The position numbers were made by a program, and so were the translations under genes. Positions 7,356 to 14,384 of a DNA stretch of 22,727 nucleotides are shown piece after piece. Within the stretch, counting starts at the first letter, position 1. Each line of letters starts with the position of its first letter. This DNA comes from a virus, in IMG/VR virus record IMGVR_UViG_3300023442_000188, positions 1-22,727 of that record; one strand, written 5' to 3'. The notes under the pieces were generated by a model that saw nothing but the letters and a program-made list of their open reading frames with translations, did no database searches and had not been told where the DNA came from.

Positions 7356-7775
7356 CTACGCCGCGAACCGGACGGCGGCATGGCCTTCTTCTGGCGGCGT
7401 AGGGTCCGGGGCAGTAGCCCGGTCGTCAAACTCCGTCATGCCGCGCTCCTCGTAGGTGATCAGGAAGGCGATGCAGCAGCCCGCATGCCACAGATGCGAG
7501 TAGCCGGTCTCGTCGTCCAGGTCGCCCAGCAGGAAATTTTTGGTGGTCGGCCCACGTCCGCCCCACCACGCCCACATGTGGCGCATCAGCGCGCCGAACA
7601 CGCGCGACCACTTGATGCCGTTCTCCCAATTCCGATCATCGTATTTCGTCGCTCCGAACGTCAGCACCTCGGCGACGGCCATCAACATTTCAGGGGGAAG
7701 CAATTCCAGACGTATCTTCCCGCCGTCGTCCTTGCGTCCGGGGGCACGTGCGCGTGCGCAATCCTCTTTTTCCAT
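7356..7775 (-). CDS. MazZ-like dATP/dGTP pyrophosphohydrolase (DUF5664 family)
   Basis: The 139-residue protein has an ATG start at 7775 with AAGGAG seven bases upstream. Family hallmarks are DGGKIRLELLPPEML (17-31), AVAEVLTFGATKYDDRNW (33-50), ALMRHMWAWWGG (62-73) and DLDDETGYSHLWHAGCC (85-101). Acidic residues E36, D85, D88 and E89 are probable metal ligands of an all-helical MazG-type site. Members cut dATP or dGTP to the monophosphate and pyrophosphate; MazZ of 2-aminoadenine phages is one of them. The gene lies between the ssDNA-binding protein and polymerase genes, fitting a dNTP-pool role. Many phages without modified DNA also carry this family, so the exact substrate is unknown. Confidence 0.8.
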   Translation of the reverse strand: MEKEDCARARAPGRKDDGGKIRLELLPPEMLMAVAEVLTFGATKYDDRNWENGIKWSRVFGALMRHMWAWWGGRGPTTKNFLLGDLDDETGYSHLWHAGCCIAFLITYEERGMTEFDDRATAPDPTPPEEGHAAVRFAA

Positions 7776-7798
7776 GAGTGTTCTCCTTCAGTAACGTT

Positions 7799-7830
7799 GC
7801 CCTGCGCCGGTTTGCACCCCGGCGCAGGGC
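7799..7830. other. 12-bp perfect stem-loop between two replication genes
   Basis: GCCCTGCGCCGG (7799-7810) pairs perfectly with CCGGCGCAGGGC (7819-7830) around an 8-base loop. It lies in the 70-bp gap between the DUF2815 gene and the MazZ-like gene. On the minus (transcribed) strand it is followed by AACGTTACTG, not a U-run, so it is more likely an mRNA-processing, stabilising or attenuating hairpin than a strong intrinsic terminator. Confidence 0.6.
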
Positions 7831-7845
7831 GTTCACGGACGTGCC

Positions 7846-8484
7846 CTAGAAGGGCAGGTCGTCCGCGCTGGCACCGGACCCGCCCGTGGAGGGAGCGGAC
7901 GCGTCGATGCCCAGGGCTTTGAGCTGGTCATCGTCAGCGTTGGCGAACGCCCGATTAGCCGACTGCTTGCCGTCCAGGCGCGGCATGTCCTCCTTGACGA
8001 TCTGGACGTGTTCCAGACCGAACGACACCCCGGCATTGCCGTTGCTGTCGTAAGCGAACGCCCGGACAGTGGCCCGCGCAAGCTGCCCGGCGAACACGTC
8101 CCCGGGGACAACGATCTTGTCTCCTTGCAAGTTCACCACGTCCGGGCGGGACGCATACTGGCCCTCGCCCTGTGACCAGGGGGAAATGTAGGTTTCGCCT
8201 TCCTCGAAACCATCGTAGTCTTTCTCGCTGGCGTCGCGGAACGGCAGCCGCAGCTTGCGGACAAACGCCGGGTCGGACGCCTTGGCCGACCCCCATTTGT
8301 CCTCAATCGCGGCGTGGACCGCTTTGCGCAGGTTTTGGTAGGCGGTCGATCCAGTCCCGCTCTCGTCGAACAGCAGGATGCACGAGTAGCGCGCTTTGGC
8401 CTGCGGGTTCTGCTTGTTCTTGCGCGGCTCGAACAGGACAGGGAAGCAGAGCGTCCCAATAGGGGTCAGAGTAGTGTTTGCCAT
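7846..8484 (-). CDS. DUF2815 phage single-stranded DNA-binding protein
   Basis: The 212-residue protein starts at the ATG at 8484, preceded by AAAGGAAA. The N-terminal TPIGTLCFPVLFEPRKN then KARYSCILLFDES, and the later DVFAGQLARATVRAFAYD and GVSFGLEHVQIVK, are typical of DUF2815, an OB-fold family related to T7 gp2.5. The last 40 residues are low-complexity and end ADDLPF, the acidic tip with a terminal Phe that SSB proteins use to recruit partners. It would coat ssDNA during replication and recombination. It has its own upstream promoter-like region at 8518-8546. Confidence is high for family and moderate for the role. Confidence 0.88.
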   Translation of the reverse strand: MANTTLTPIGTLCFPVLFEPRKNKQNPQAKARYSCILLFDESGTGSTAYQNLRKAVHAAIEDKWGSAKASDPAFVRKLRLPFRDASEKDYDGFEEGETYISPWSQGEGQYASRPDVVNLQGDKIVVPGDVFAGQLARATVRAFAYDSNGNAGVSFGLEHVQIVKEDMPRLDGKQSANRAFANADDDQLKALGIDASAPSTGGSGASADDLPF

Positions 8485-8517
8485 GTCATTTTCCTTTTGC
8501 TTGGCTCCATGGGGCGC

Positions 8518-8546
8518 GTTTTAGTCTGCCAACAAAGCAGACAAAA
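8518..8546 (-). promoter_or_regulatory. Predicted promoter of the ssDNA-binding protein gene with GTCTG/CAGAC element
   Basis: On the minus strand TTTTGT (8541-8546) is followed after 17 bases by TAAAAC (8518-8523). The spacer contains GTCTGC...GCAGAC as a short inverted repeat. The same TTTTGT-17-TAACAT arrangement precedes the primase-helicase gene. The -35 box is weak, so activation by a phage factor is possible. Confidence 0.45.
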
Positions 8547-8567
8547 CGGCTAAAAAAAGGGGGTGAA

Positions 8568-9359
8568 TTACGTCTGCATCCTGTACTTCTCGAAAAACTC
8601 GTCGCTGGACAGCACGAACAGCGCGCCGTCGTCATCCCGGACGACCCAATCGTCACACCCGACTTCGCGCTCCCCGAACGGCGTGACCACGACGGGGGAC
8701 GGAAAGGGCGACCGGGTGCTGCGGGACAGGGACATGCTGCCGGGTGTGCCATCGGACCTGCGCAGCACGTCGTAAACCCACTCCGGCCAGTAGGCGGGGC
8801 TGGCATATGCCATTGGCCAGAACGCATCCAGCTTCTTGCCGGGATTGCTGCGGTAGCAGAAACGGGTGGCCCGCGTGAAACCCTCGTCCTCGGCAAAAGC
8901 CGTCACGTCCGGGTCGGGTTCGCACACCTGCCCGTAGTGTTTGGTGAGGTACTGCGCGCTGAGGCACATCCAGATGCCATCGGCCTTGGCCGGGTAGCCC
9001 GTGGTGACGTCCGGGTCCGCCTCAGGCGGTGTGCCGGTGGCGGGTATGTAGGTGGCCGCGAATATGTCCGGTTTGCAGGGATAAAGCTCACCCTGCACGC
9101 CCCGGATGATCCAATCGCCCCACTGGACGCTATGCGATCCTTCCAGCGTTTCAATCTCAAGCCCGCCAGCATACGGCCCCATCAGATCATAGTCCGGGTC
9201 CGCCGGGTGAAAACTGCCGGGTGAGTCGTGCGGCAACTCCCACGCTTCGCGCAGCCAATCCGGCCACTCCGAGTTGTTGTAGCGACGCACGGGCGTCATC
9301 TGAAACGCCTCGATCACGACCGGGCGTTTGCGGTAGGCGTAATTGATCTTGGTCATCAT
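8568..9359 (-). CDS. Phage protein with two copies of a small 'GDWIIRG...GELYPCKPDIF' domain
   Basis: Two ATGs are possible (9359 and 9356); the second is better spaced from GGAG, so the protein may be 262 rather than 263 residues. The N-terminus YRKRPVVIEAFQM and the segment GDWIIRGVQGELYPCKPDIFAATY are hallmarks of a very common small phage protein of unknown function. That normally ends a protein of about 100 residues. Here the chain continues and ends with a diverged second copy, CDDWVVRDDDGALFVLSSDEFFEKY, after a middle segment that includes a repeated aromatic pattern (AYWPEWVYDVLRR). It appears to be a tandem duplication or fusion. No catalytic motif is visible. Confidence 0.65.
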   Translation of the reverse strand: MMTKINYAYRKRPVVIEAFQMTPVRRYNNSEWPDWLREAWELPHDSPGSFHPADPDYDLMGPYAGGLEIETLEGSHSVQWGDWIIRGVQGELYPCKPDIFAATYIPATGTPPEADPDVTTGYPAKADGIWMCLSAQYLTKHYGQVCEPDPDVTAFAEDEGFTRATRFCYRSNPGKKLDAFWPMAYASPAYWPEWVYDVLRRSDGTPGSMSLSRSTRSPFPSPVVVTPFGEREVGCDDWVVRDDDGALFVLSSDEFFEKYRMQT

Positions 9360-9371
9360 CTTCTCCGATTT

Positions 9372-9641
9372 TCAGGATTTACTCACCAGCGCCCAATCAT
9401 CAGCCAGGACATCACCCATCGACGGCTGCCAGACCGATACCGACCCGTCGGGAAGGTGGATGTCGATATGCGGACGATAGGTCACGTCCGTGCCGTCGCC
9501 CAGGATCGACCGCAGCGGCTCGCGGTTCACCTTGAAGTTGCTGCCGTTGACGTAAAAGACGAACATGCCTTTTCCGTTCCAGCCTTTGCGGGTGAGGCGA
9601 TGCCCGATCCTCAGCATTTCGAGTGCGTGTCCGAACAACAT
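9372..9641 (-). CDS. tad2: Tad2-family (DUF2829) anti-Thoeris protein
   Basis: The 89-residue protein has an ATG start at 9641 after AAAGGAAAC. It carries the whole DUF2829 pattern: FGHALEMLRIGHRLTRKGWNG at the N-terminus, GMFVFYVNGS, a PHIDIHLPDGSVSVWQPS segment, and a C-terminal D-L-A-D-D-W-A-L-V. Tad2 proteins are phage 'sponges' that bind the cyclic ADP-ribose-type signal made by Thoeris TIR proteins and so stop NADase activation. The length is normal for the family. It is placed inside an early replication operon, so it would be made soon after entry. The family call is strong; the actual ligand here is inference. Confidence 0.85.
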   Translation of the reverse strand: MLFGHALEMLRIGHRLTRKGWNGKGMFVFYVNGSNFKVNREPLRSILGDGTDVTYRPHIDIHLPDGSVSVWQPSMGDVLADDWALVSKS

Positions 9642-9652
9642 AGTGTTTCCTT

Positions 9653-10954
9653 TCAGGTTTTGGTCATGGGTTGGGTAGTCTGGCCACTGGCGAACGCGTC
9701 CCTGCCGGAGCGCCGTTTGATGCGCTCGCGCGGATCGCCCTCGGACGCCAGCGTCAGCCCGGACGACTGTTTGACCACGTGCGGCGCGACGTGCTGGTCG
9801 TACAGCTTCTTGCCCAGGTTCTTCTGGACCTGCGCCGGGGACAGCACTGAAAGCCGGGCGAATTTGTCAGGGGGCAACCCCTCGTGTTCTAGCGTTTCCA
9901 TGATCACGTCCGGGTCGTCAGCCCACATCCGGCGTTTGCGTTTGGGCACGAGCTTGTGTCCGGGGATGGTGCGCTGGGCTTTGGCACGTTCAAGGGCCAG
10001 CTCCTTCACGGCCTTGAGCCATGGCGTGATGATCTCGATCTTGTCCAGCAGATCACCCAGCGCCTGATCGGACAGTTGCTTGTCCGGCAGCGCCGCGCCC
10101 GGATCGGTCGGGGCCGGGATGTTGGCAATCGGAGTGTTCATAAACGCTTGACGCGCGGCTTGGAACGCCGTGTCGCGCGGCTTCGTGCAATGTGGCAGCG
10201 CCGGGCACCAACGGCAGTGATCGCCTGCACGCAGCGTCTTGCCGTTGTCCGCCATGGCGCGCTCGACGCCGGAGTATAGCACTGTCCGGGACCAATCCCG
10301 CACCTCGGCGTAGGTGTAGCTGGCGCGCCGGACGGGGCCATCCCTGTGGAATGCACGCGGTTGCACGATCACCAGATCGACGTCCTTGACGCCGCTGAAC
10401 ACCAGCCCCGCCTGCGCACAGAACGGCGCGAGGCTGTCAGGGTGCGCCACGCCAGCGCCGTAATAGAGAAGCTGTGTGTTGCCCTGCACATTCACAGGCA
10501 CACCCCGCCCGAATTTGAGGTCGACGACCATCAGGTGCTGCGTGTCCGGGCGGTATGCCACGCAGTCCGCCGTGCCAAACAGGTCGATGTCCAGCGGCGG
10601 CAACCCGTCCCAATGCACCTGGGGCGAGACCCGGCGTTCCAACACAATGACGTAGCCCATCGCCTGGAGACCCCGAACGGTATCGACGTAGACCTGCACG
10701 GCCTCAGCGAAATCCTCGTCCACGGTGAACTCGAACCCGTCCGCGCGCATGGTCAACCCCAAAAAATCACTGGCGTTCTTGCCCGTCGTAATACAGACCT
10801 CGCTGATTGAGTGTGCCAGCGTGCCCTCGGCGGAGAACACCGTCGAGTGGCGCTGGCCGTCGTCCACGTCCGCAGATAGCTGGAAGCTGCCCGGACACGC
10901 CAGCAGGCGGGCGGACGAGGACGCGGCAAACGTTGAGTGCTTGGTAGGTGCCAT
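9653..10954 (-). CDS. DUF2800 PD-(D/E)XK nuclease with Fe-S-type cysteine cluster (Cas4/AddB-like)
   Basis: The 433-residue protein starts at the ATG at 10954. The nuclease core shows AEGTLAHSISE (H48, E52), GTADC (D130), and VVDLKFGRG (D145, K147), i.e. H...D...D-x-K. Four cysteines, C20 in LLACPGSF and C247, C250, C256 in GDHCRWCPALPHC, match the split cluster that holds a 4Fe-4S centre in Cas4 and AddB nucleases. It is expected to degrade or resect DNA ends during phage recombination or replication. It lies in the same run as the DUF2815 protein and SNF2 helicase, a combination repeatedly seen in phage replication modules. The C-terminal 100 residues are helical and basic. Confidence 0.88.
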   Translation of the reverse strand: MAPTKHSTFAASSSARLLACPGSFQLSADVDDGQRHSTVFSAEGTLAHSISEVCITTGKNASDFLGLTMRADGFEFTVDEDFAEAVQVYVDTVRGLQAMGYVIVLERRVSPQVHWDGLPPLDIDLFGTADCVAYRPDTQHLMVVDLKFGRGVPVNVQGNTQLLYYGAGVAHPDSLAPFCAQAGLVFSGVKDVDLVIVQPRAFHRDGPVRRASYTYAEVRDWSRTVLYSGVERAMADNGKTLRAGDHCRWCPALPHCTKPRDTAFQAARQAFMNTPIANIPAPTDPGAALPDKQLSDQALGDLLDKIEIITPWLKAVKELALERAKAQRTIPGHKLVPKRKRRMWADDPDVIMETLEHEGLPPDKFARLSVLSPAQVQKNLGKKLYDQHVAPHVVKQSSGLTLASEGDPRERIKRRSGRDAFASGQTTQPMTKT

Positions 10955-10964
10955 GGGGGTTTCC

Positions 10965-11273
10965 TCAGGAATGCTCGGCTTCGTAGTGGAACAGCAACTC
11001 GTCTATCGCCCAAGCGACGCTGCGGTCGATGGGCACCCACAGCCCGATCTCCTTGATCGGCTCGGAAGGGACGTTCTCGTCATAGAACCGCAATTTCTCG
11101 TGGCGGTATTCGGTAGTGCGGATGGGCGGCGGGTCCGCCGGAACCTGCTGGGCGGTGACAGGGGCCGAGAGTATCGACGGCACCTGCGCCACTGTAAAAA
11201 CTGGTGTCCGGTTGGTGACGCGACGGCCCGCTTGCGGACCGCCGATCAACACCCCTTCGTAGCCCTGTCCCAT
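10965..11273 (-). CDS. Small conserved phage protein (102 aa), unknown function
   Basis: The start is the ATG at 11273, overlapping the upstream stop as TGATG. The N-terminus GYEGVLIGGPQAGRRVTN and the later YRHEKLRFY and IGLWVPIDRSVAWAIDELL resemble a widespread class of small phage proteins that begin with Y-x-G-V-I-x-G-G-P. The middle 40 residues are Pro/Ala-rich. No enzyme motif is seen. A longer frame exists upstream to 11405 but it covers the neighbouring gene and lacks a good ribosome binding site. Confidence 0.6.
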   Translation of the reverse strand: MGQGYEGVLIGGPQAGRRVTNRTPVFTVAQVPSILSAPVTAQQVPADPPPIRTTEYRHEKLRFYDENVPSEPIKEIGLWVPIDRSVAWAIDELLFHYEAEHS

Positions 11274-11716
11274 CAGCCCGCGTCCGGCGTGCCGTTGACG
11301 ATCAACATGATGTCCGCCAGCAACTCGACCGCGCGCTCGTCGCTCACCTCGGCAAACATTTTGATCCCGAATTTGCGCTGCAAGTCCGCGATCTGCGGTA
11401 GGCATTCAGGGTGTTCGGGGAAAAATTTCTGCATCACCGAGACTGCGCGGTCGCGGGCCTCGTCCGGCGTCAGGTCGGACACGACGTCGCCGGGGTCAAC
11501 CTGCGGCGCGTCGTCGGCCTTCTTGGCTTTGCGCGGACGCCCGCGTTTGGCCTTGGGCTTCGCCTCGACGGTGATCTCGGCGGTCGTGTCGCTGGGCTGG
11601 TTGATTGCGCTGATACCGGCGTCGCCGCCGGACAGGTTGTCGGCGAACGTCCGCAGCAGCGCCCGCAGTTGCTCCGGGTTCTCTGCCTCGAACGAGACTT
11701 TGATGTTGGTCGGCAT
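11273..11716 (-). CDS. Hypothetical protein with AT-hook-like KRGRPRK motif (147 aa)
   Basis: It starts at the ATG at 11716, five bases after the stop of the SNF2 helicase gene, whose end carries the ribosome binding site. Residues 1-35 form a predicted alpha/beta segment (NIKVSFEAENPEQLRALLRTF). Residues 53-66 (PKAKRGRPRKAKKA) are a basic AT-hook-like linker, and the C-terminal half is helical and acidic. The AT-hook suggests minor-groove DNA binding next to helicase and nuclease partners. No family name is recognised. Confidence 0.6.
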   Translation of the reverse strand: MPTNIKVSFEAENPEQLRALLRTFADNLSGGDAGISAINQPSDTTAEITVEAKPKAKRGRPRKAKKADDAPQVDPGDVVSDLTPDEARDRAVSVMQKFFPEHPECLPQIADLQRKFGIKMFAEVSDERAVELLADIMLIVNGTPDAG

Positions 11717-11721
11717 GGTGG

Positions 11722-13146
11722 CTACTCCTTCTCTGTGAAACCTTGGGGGGCAGCCCCGAAAAGCTGCACTTGGTCGGCTGCGCGGCGGCGCAGAACGTTG
11801 CTGATGTGCTGATCTATCGTGCCGTCCGCGTAGGCGAACCGGGCGACCACGCCGGACGCCTGCCCGATGCGGTGACAGCGTGAAATGGCTTGGTAGTTGT
11901 TGGCGGGCGTCCAGTCAGGCTCAACCAGCAGCACGTTGGACGCTGCCGTGAGGGTGATCGCCGTGCCCGCCGCTTTGGTCTGGCCGATGAATACGCGGCA
12001 CCGTGGGTCCGTCTGAAACCTGTCAACGGCGTGCGCCGCCCTCTTGGCCCCGACCCCGCCCTTGACGACGACCGGATGGTGCGTGCTGAGGCCGTTTTCC
12101 AGCGCGTCGATCACGTCCCTGTGGTGGGCAAACACCACCAGTTTGCGGGTGGTCTGGCTCAGGAAATCCATCGCCCACGCGATGGCGGGCTGCGTCTTGG
12201 CCAGCCCCAACGCACGGCGGCGCGCCGCGATGGCCGGGTCGGCCAGCGCCGCCCCCAGGATCGTGAGCGTGTCGTCGTCAGATGTGATTTTCTCGGGCGG
12301 AATGTTGTTCAGGAAATTCTGAACGATCCACTTCCTGTCGGCGGGGTCCGCAATCTCGAACGGCAATGGCACGCAGGAGATCGCGGGCAGGTCTGTCAGG
12401 ACGTCCGCCTTGCGCCGCAGCAACAGGTGCGGTTGGAGCGCAGCCCGCAATTCAGGGATCGTCTGCCGGTTGTTGCCAACTACCTTGTAGCCAAAACCGT
12501 TGTGGCGCAGCGTGCAGTAGCGCTCGATGAATTGGCGATATGTCGGCGTGTCGCCGCGGAACAGCCTGCGCAGCACGTCCGGCAACAGCGCGCGCATGTG
12601 CGAATACAACTCGCCCGCGTGGTTCGGGGTGAGGGTTGCCGAGGCGACCCACGTGCGGGCCACGCCCGCCAACACCGCGTTTTTGAAATCGCCCCGTGCG
12701 CCGTAGACCGCCTTCGTGCGGTTGGCCGAGGGGTTTTTGAGGTAGTGAACCTCGTCCACATAGGCCACGTCCATAGGCGCGGCCCGCCCCAGCAGACGCA
12801 CCAGCCGGGCGCGTTTTGCGGGCTGTGACAGCCAGTCCAGTGTGACGATCAACGCCACGTCGCCGGACGGGATCGTACCGTCGGTCTCGTCCGGGAACAG
12901 ATAGATCGGACGCTGGCGGGTGTCCCATTGCCGGAATTGCAGTTTCCACGACACACGGGCGATGGCTGGACACAGCACGAGGATGCGCCCGAGGTCCAGC
13001 CGTTCGGCTGCACGTATCATCTGCATGGATTTGCCGAGGCCCGCGTCGTCCGCGAGAACAGCCCTGCGGCGATCGGCCAGGAACTTAATCCCTGTGCGCT
13101 GATAGCCGTAGGGCTGGGGTGCCTGTGGGATTGCCTCTGTGGGCAT
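11722..13146 (-). CDS. SNF2-family (SF2) DNA helicase/translocase
   Basis: The 474-residue protein starts at the ATG at 13146 after AGGTAGGAA. Motifs appear in order: Q-motif-like YGYQRTGIKFL (13-23), Walker A DDAGLGKS (33-40), motif II DEVH (131-134), motif III SAT (169-171), and motif VI QAISRCHRIGQ (419-429). The latter and GTAITLTAASNVLLVEPDW are typical of Snf2/SMARCAL1-like proteins. It is short, with no extra domains, like those of many phage replication modules. It probably remodels forks or displaces bound proteins during replication or recombination. It is the second or third gene of the leftward early block and has its own upstream control region (13147-13259). Confidence 0.92.
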   Translation of the reverse strand: MPTEAIPQAPQPYGYQRTGIKFLADRRRAVLADDAGLGKSMQMIRAAERLDLGRILVLCPAIARVSWKLQFRQWDTRQRPIYLFPDETDGTIPSGDVALIVTLDWLSQPAKRARLVRLLGRAAPMDVAYVDEVHYLKNPSANRTKAVYGARGDFKNAVLAGVARTWVASATLTPNHAGELYSHMRALLPDVLRRLFRGDTPTYRQFIERYCTLRHNGFGYKVVGNNRQTIPELRAALQPHLLLRRKADVLTDLPAISCVPLPFEIADPADRKWIVQNFLNNIPPEKITSDDDTLTILGAALADPAIAARRRALGLAKTQPAIAWAMDFLSQTTRKLVVFAHHRDVIDALENGLSTHHPVVVKGGVGAKRAAHAVDRFQTDPRCRVFIGQTKAAGTAITLTAASNVLLVEPDWTPANNYQAISRCHRIGQASGVVARFAYADGTIDQHISNVLRRRAADQVQLFGAAPQGFTEKE

Positions 13147-13201
13147 TTCCTACCTCGTAGTCGTTGTCTTTTTTTGGTCTGTTCACTGTCGCGTTTACTG
13201 C

Positions 13202-13217
13202 TGACAAAGCAGACAAA
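13202..13217 (-). promoter_or_regulatory. CAAAGCAGAC element upstream of the SNF2 helicase gene
   Basis: TGACAAAGCAGACAAA on the + strand (TTTGTCTGCTTTGTCA read leftward) lies in the 113-bp gap before the helicase gene. The sequence TTTGTCTGCTTTGT followed within a few bases by GCAG and TAAA(A)CGCG is shared with the promoter region of the DUF2815 gene. No -10/-35 pair is convincing here, so only the shared element is claimed. GGTCTG at 13176 may be a second half site. Confidence 0.45.
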
Positions 13218-13259
13218 CCACATTTGCCCGGGCGTCGTCAAGTGGTTTTTTTTTCGTCG

Positions 13260-13805
13260 CTATTTCGTGTAGGGGATGACCCGCAAAACCTCGGAAAAAT
13301 ACGCGTAGCCGATCAGAACCGCGTCCGCCTCGTTATGCGCTCGCGATTTTGTGAACAGGCGTGCCTGGCTGGGGAACAGCCGCTTGGCGTGAGTGAGGCT
13401 GCCGCTCTTGCCAGCAGGCTTGCGCGCCCAGCGCTGCCACTTCTGCGGGGCGATCATCGCCACGCTCAACCCTGACGCGACGCACGCGCCTGCGACCGCG
13501 CCCGCCGCGTAACCGAACCTGAACATGGACGTCACGCCCTGCCCCGGTGCCGCGCCGACCTGTTCGACCACGGCCAGAGTTGGCTTCTGGCCGGGGGCGT
13601 AACTCTGGATCATGCCAGTCAGGGCCGGAAGATCGAGGTTCTCACGCGCGCGTCCGCCCGTGTGTTTGGTCAGGTATGTCGGCAACCTGCGGACGCTGCG
13701 CAGCAGGACCATGTGCCCGTAGTCCTCTGAATATACGTGGCTCAGGACCGCCATCGCCCCGTGGATGCCGGGGTCAACCGCCAGAATGTTACTGTGTTTC
13801 AGCAT
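13260..13805 (-). CDS. RuvC-like Holliday junction resolvase (RNase H fold)
   Basis: The 181-residue protein starts at the ATG at 13805, six bases after GGAGG, and overlaps the end of the Cro-like gene by 17 bases. The RuvC catalytic acidic residues are visible: D11 in ILAVDPGIHGAMAV, E81 in LAVVEQVG, and D161 in HNEADAVLIGYA. The GQGVTSMFRFGYAAGAV stretch is the usual RuvC helix. Length is normal for the family. It would cut branched DNA before packaging or during recombination, working with the nuclease and helicase downstream in the same operon. Confidence 0.9.
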   Translation of the reverse strand: MLKHSNILAVDPGIHGAMAVLSHVYSEDYGHMVLLRSVRRLPTYLTKHTGGRARENLDLPALTGMIQSYAPGQKPTLAVVEQVGAAPGQGVTSMFRFGYAAGAVAGACVASGLSVAMIAPQKWQRWARKPAGKSGSLTHAKRLFPSQARLFTKSRAHNEADAVLIGYAYFSEVLRVIPYTK

Positions 13806-14109
13806 GCTGCGCCTCCGGTTTACGTCCGGGCGCGCGGTAGGCGTTCCCGATCCGAAACAATTTGGCCGTGCTGATCAACCCGTCGTGCAACAGGCAGTAG
13901 ACCAGGCGCGGACGCCAGCGGTCGGGGATTTTCCGGCGGCTCGACCACTGGTAGACCGCCAGAGTGCTCGGGTCGCCCTGTCCGTGCAACCTCAAGAGGT
14001 GCCGGATCGCGGCGGGCGACCCGCCTGCGGCGTCCAGAATGTTGGGGTCGTTCCAGAAAACCGCCGTGTCCGGGGTCTGGCCGGGGGAATATGAGCTGTT
14101 GCTCGCCAT
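13789..14109 (-). CDS. Cro-like small DNA-binding regulator
   Basis: The start is the ATG at 14109 with AGGA seven bases before it; the longer upstream frame (to 14277) would run through the control region. The 106-residue protein has a helix-turn-helix-like core, GSPAAIRHLLRLHG then LAVYQWSSRRKIPDRWRP, which matches the pattern of small phage Cro-type proteins (helix, turn, V-x-Q-W recognition helix, then K/R-I-P-x-x-W-R-P). It is the first gene leftward of the divergent control region and faces the XRE repressor, the arrangement of a cro/cI switch. Specific function is inferred from this arrangement. Confidence 0.65.
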   Translation of the reverse strand: MASNSSYSPGQTPDTAVFWNDPNILDAAGGSPAAIRHLLRLHGQGDPSTLAVYQWSSRRKIPDRWRPRLVYCLLHDGLISTAKLFRIGNAYRAPGRKPEAQHAETQ

Positions 14110-14384
14110 GTGCTGTTCCTGCCTCTCGTTCGTTGGGTTGGCGCGACGCCTGCAACGGCTTCCAACAGGCGGGGAGAGGGAGAACCCCGCGCCGGGGACG
14201 TCGCGCCTGCGCCCGACGACACCACCCACCCTGTCGTCAGACAAAACAGACAATAACGGTAATGCGGACACGGGCAACCAATAATTTTCCGAATTTCCAG
14301 AACTCGGTAATGTTTTCCAAGCATGTTGACAGAACAGACAAACGCGCCTACGGTCTAGGGCGGTACGGTAACAAGGAGAACACC
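14110..14384. promoter_or_regulatory. Divergent control region of the lysogeny switch
   Basis: The 275 bases between the divergent Cro-like and XRE genes hold two CAGAC elements: CAGACAAAACAGACAA at 14239-14252 (a tandem pair) and TTGACAGAACAGACAAA at 14326-14342. The latter overlaps the repressor promoter. A leftward promoter for the Cro-like gene must also lie here but no clear box pair was found. No small gene is visible. Confidence 0.6.
14326..14354 (+). promoter_or_regulatory. Repressor promoter (TTGACA-17-TACGGT)
   Basis: TTGACA at 14326-14331 and TACGGT at 14349-14354 are 17 bases apart, 30 bases before the ATG of the XRE gene, with AAGGAG in between at good distance. The element GAACAGACAAA occupies the spacer directly after the -35 box, so it may be autoregulated. 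Confidence 0.6.

Noticed and set aside
9228-10067. A 279-aa + strand open frame covering tad2 and part of the DUF2800 gene
   Set aside because: It runs antisense across three well-supported genes and their gaps; its translation has no family features.
11890-12828. A 312-aa + strand open frame opposite the SNF2 helicase
   Set aside because: Antisense shadow in GC-rich DNA; it is Arg/Val/Gln-rich and has no ribosome binding site or recognisable domain.
13789-14277. A longer (162-aa) version of the Cro-like protein
   Set aside because: The extra N-terminus would be translated from the control region and lacks a ribosome binding site; the ATG at 14109 has a good one.
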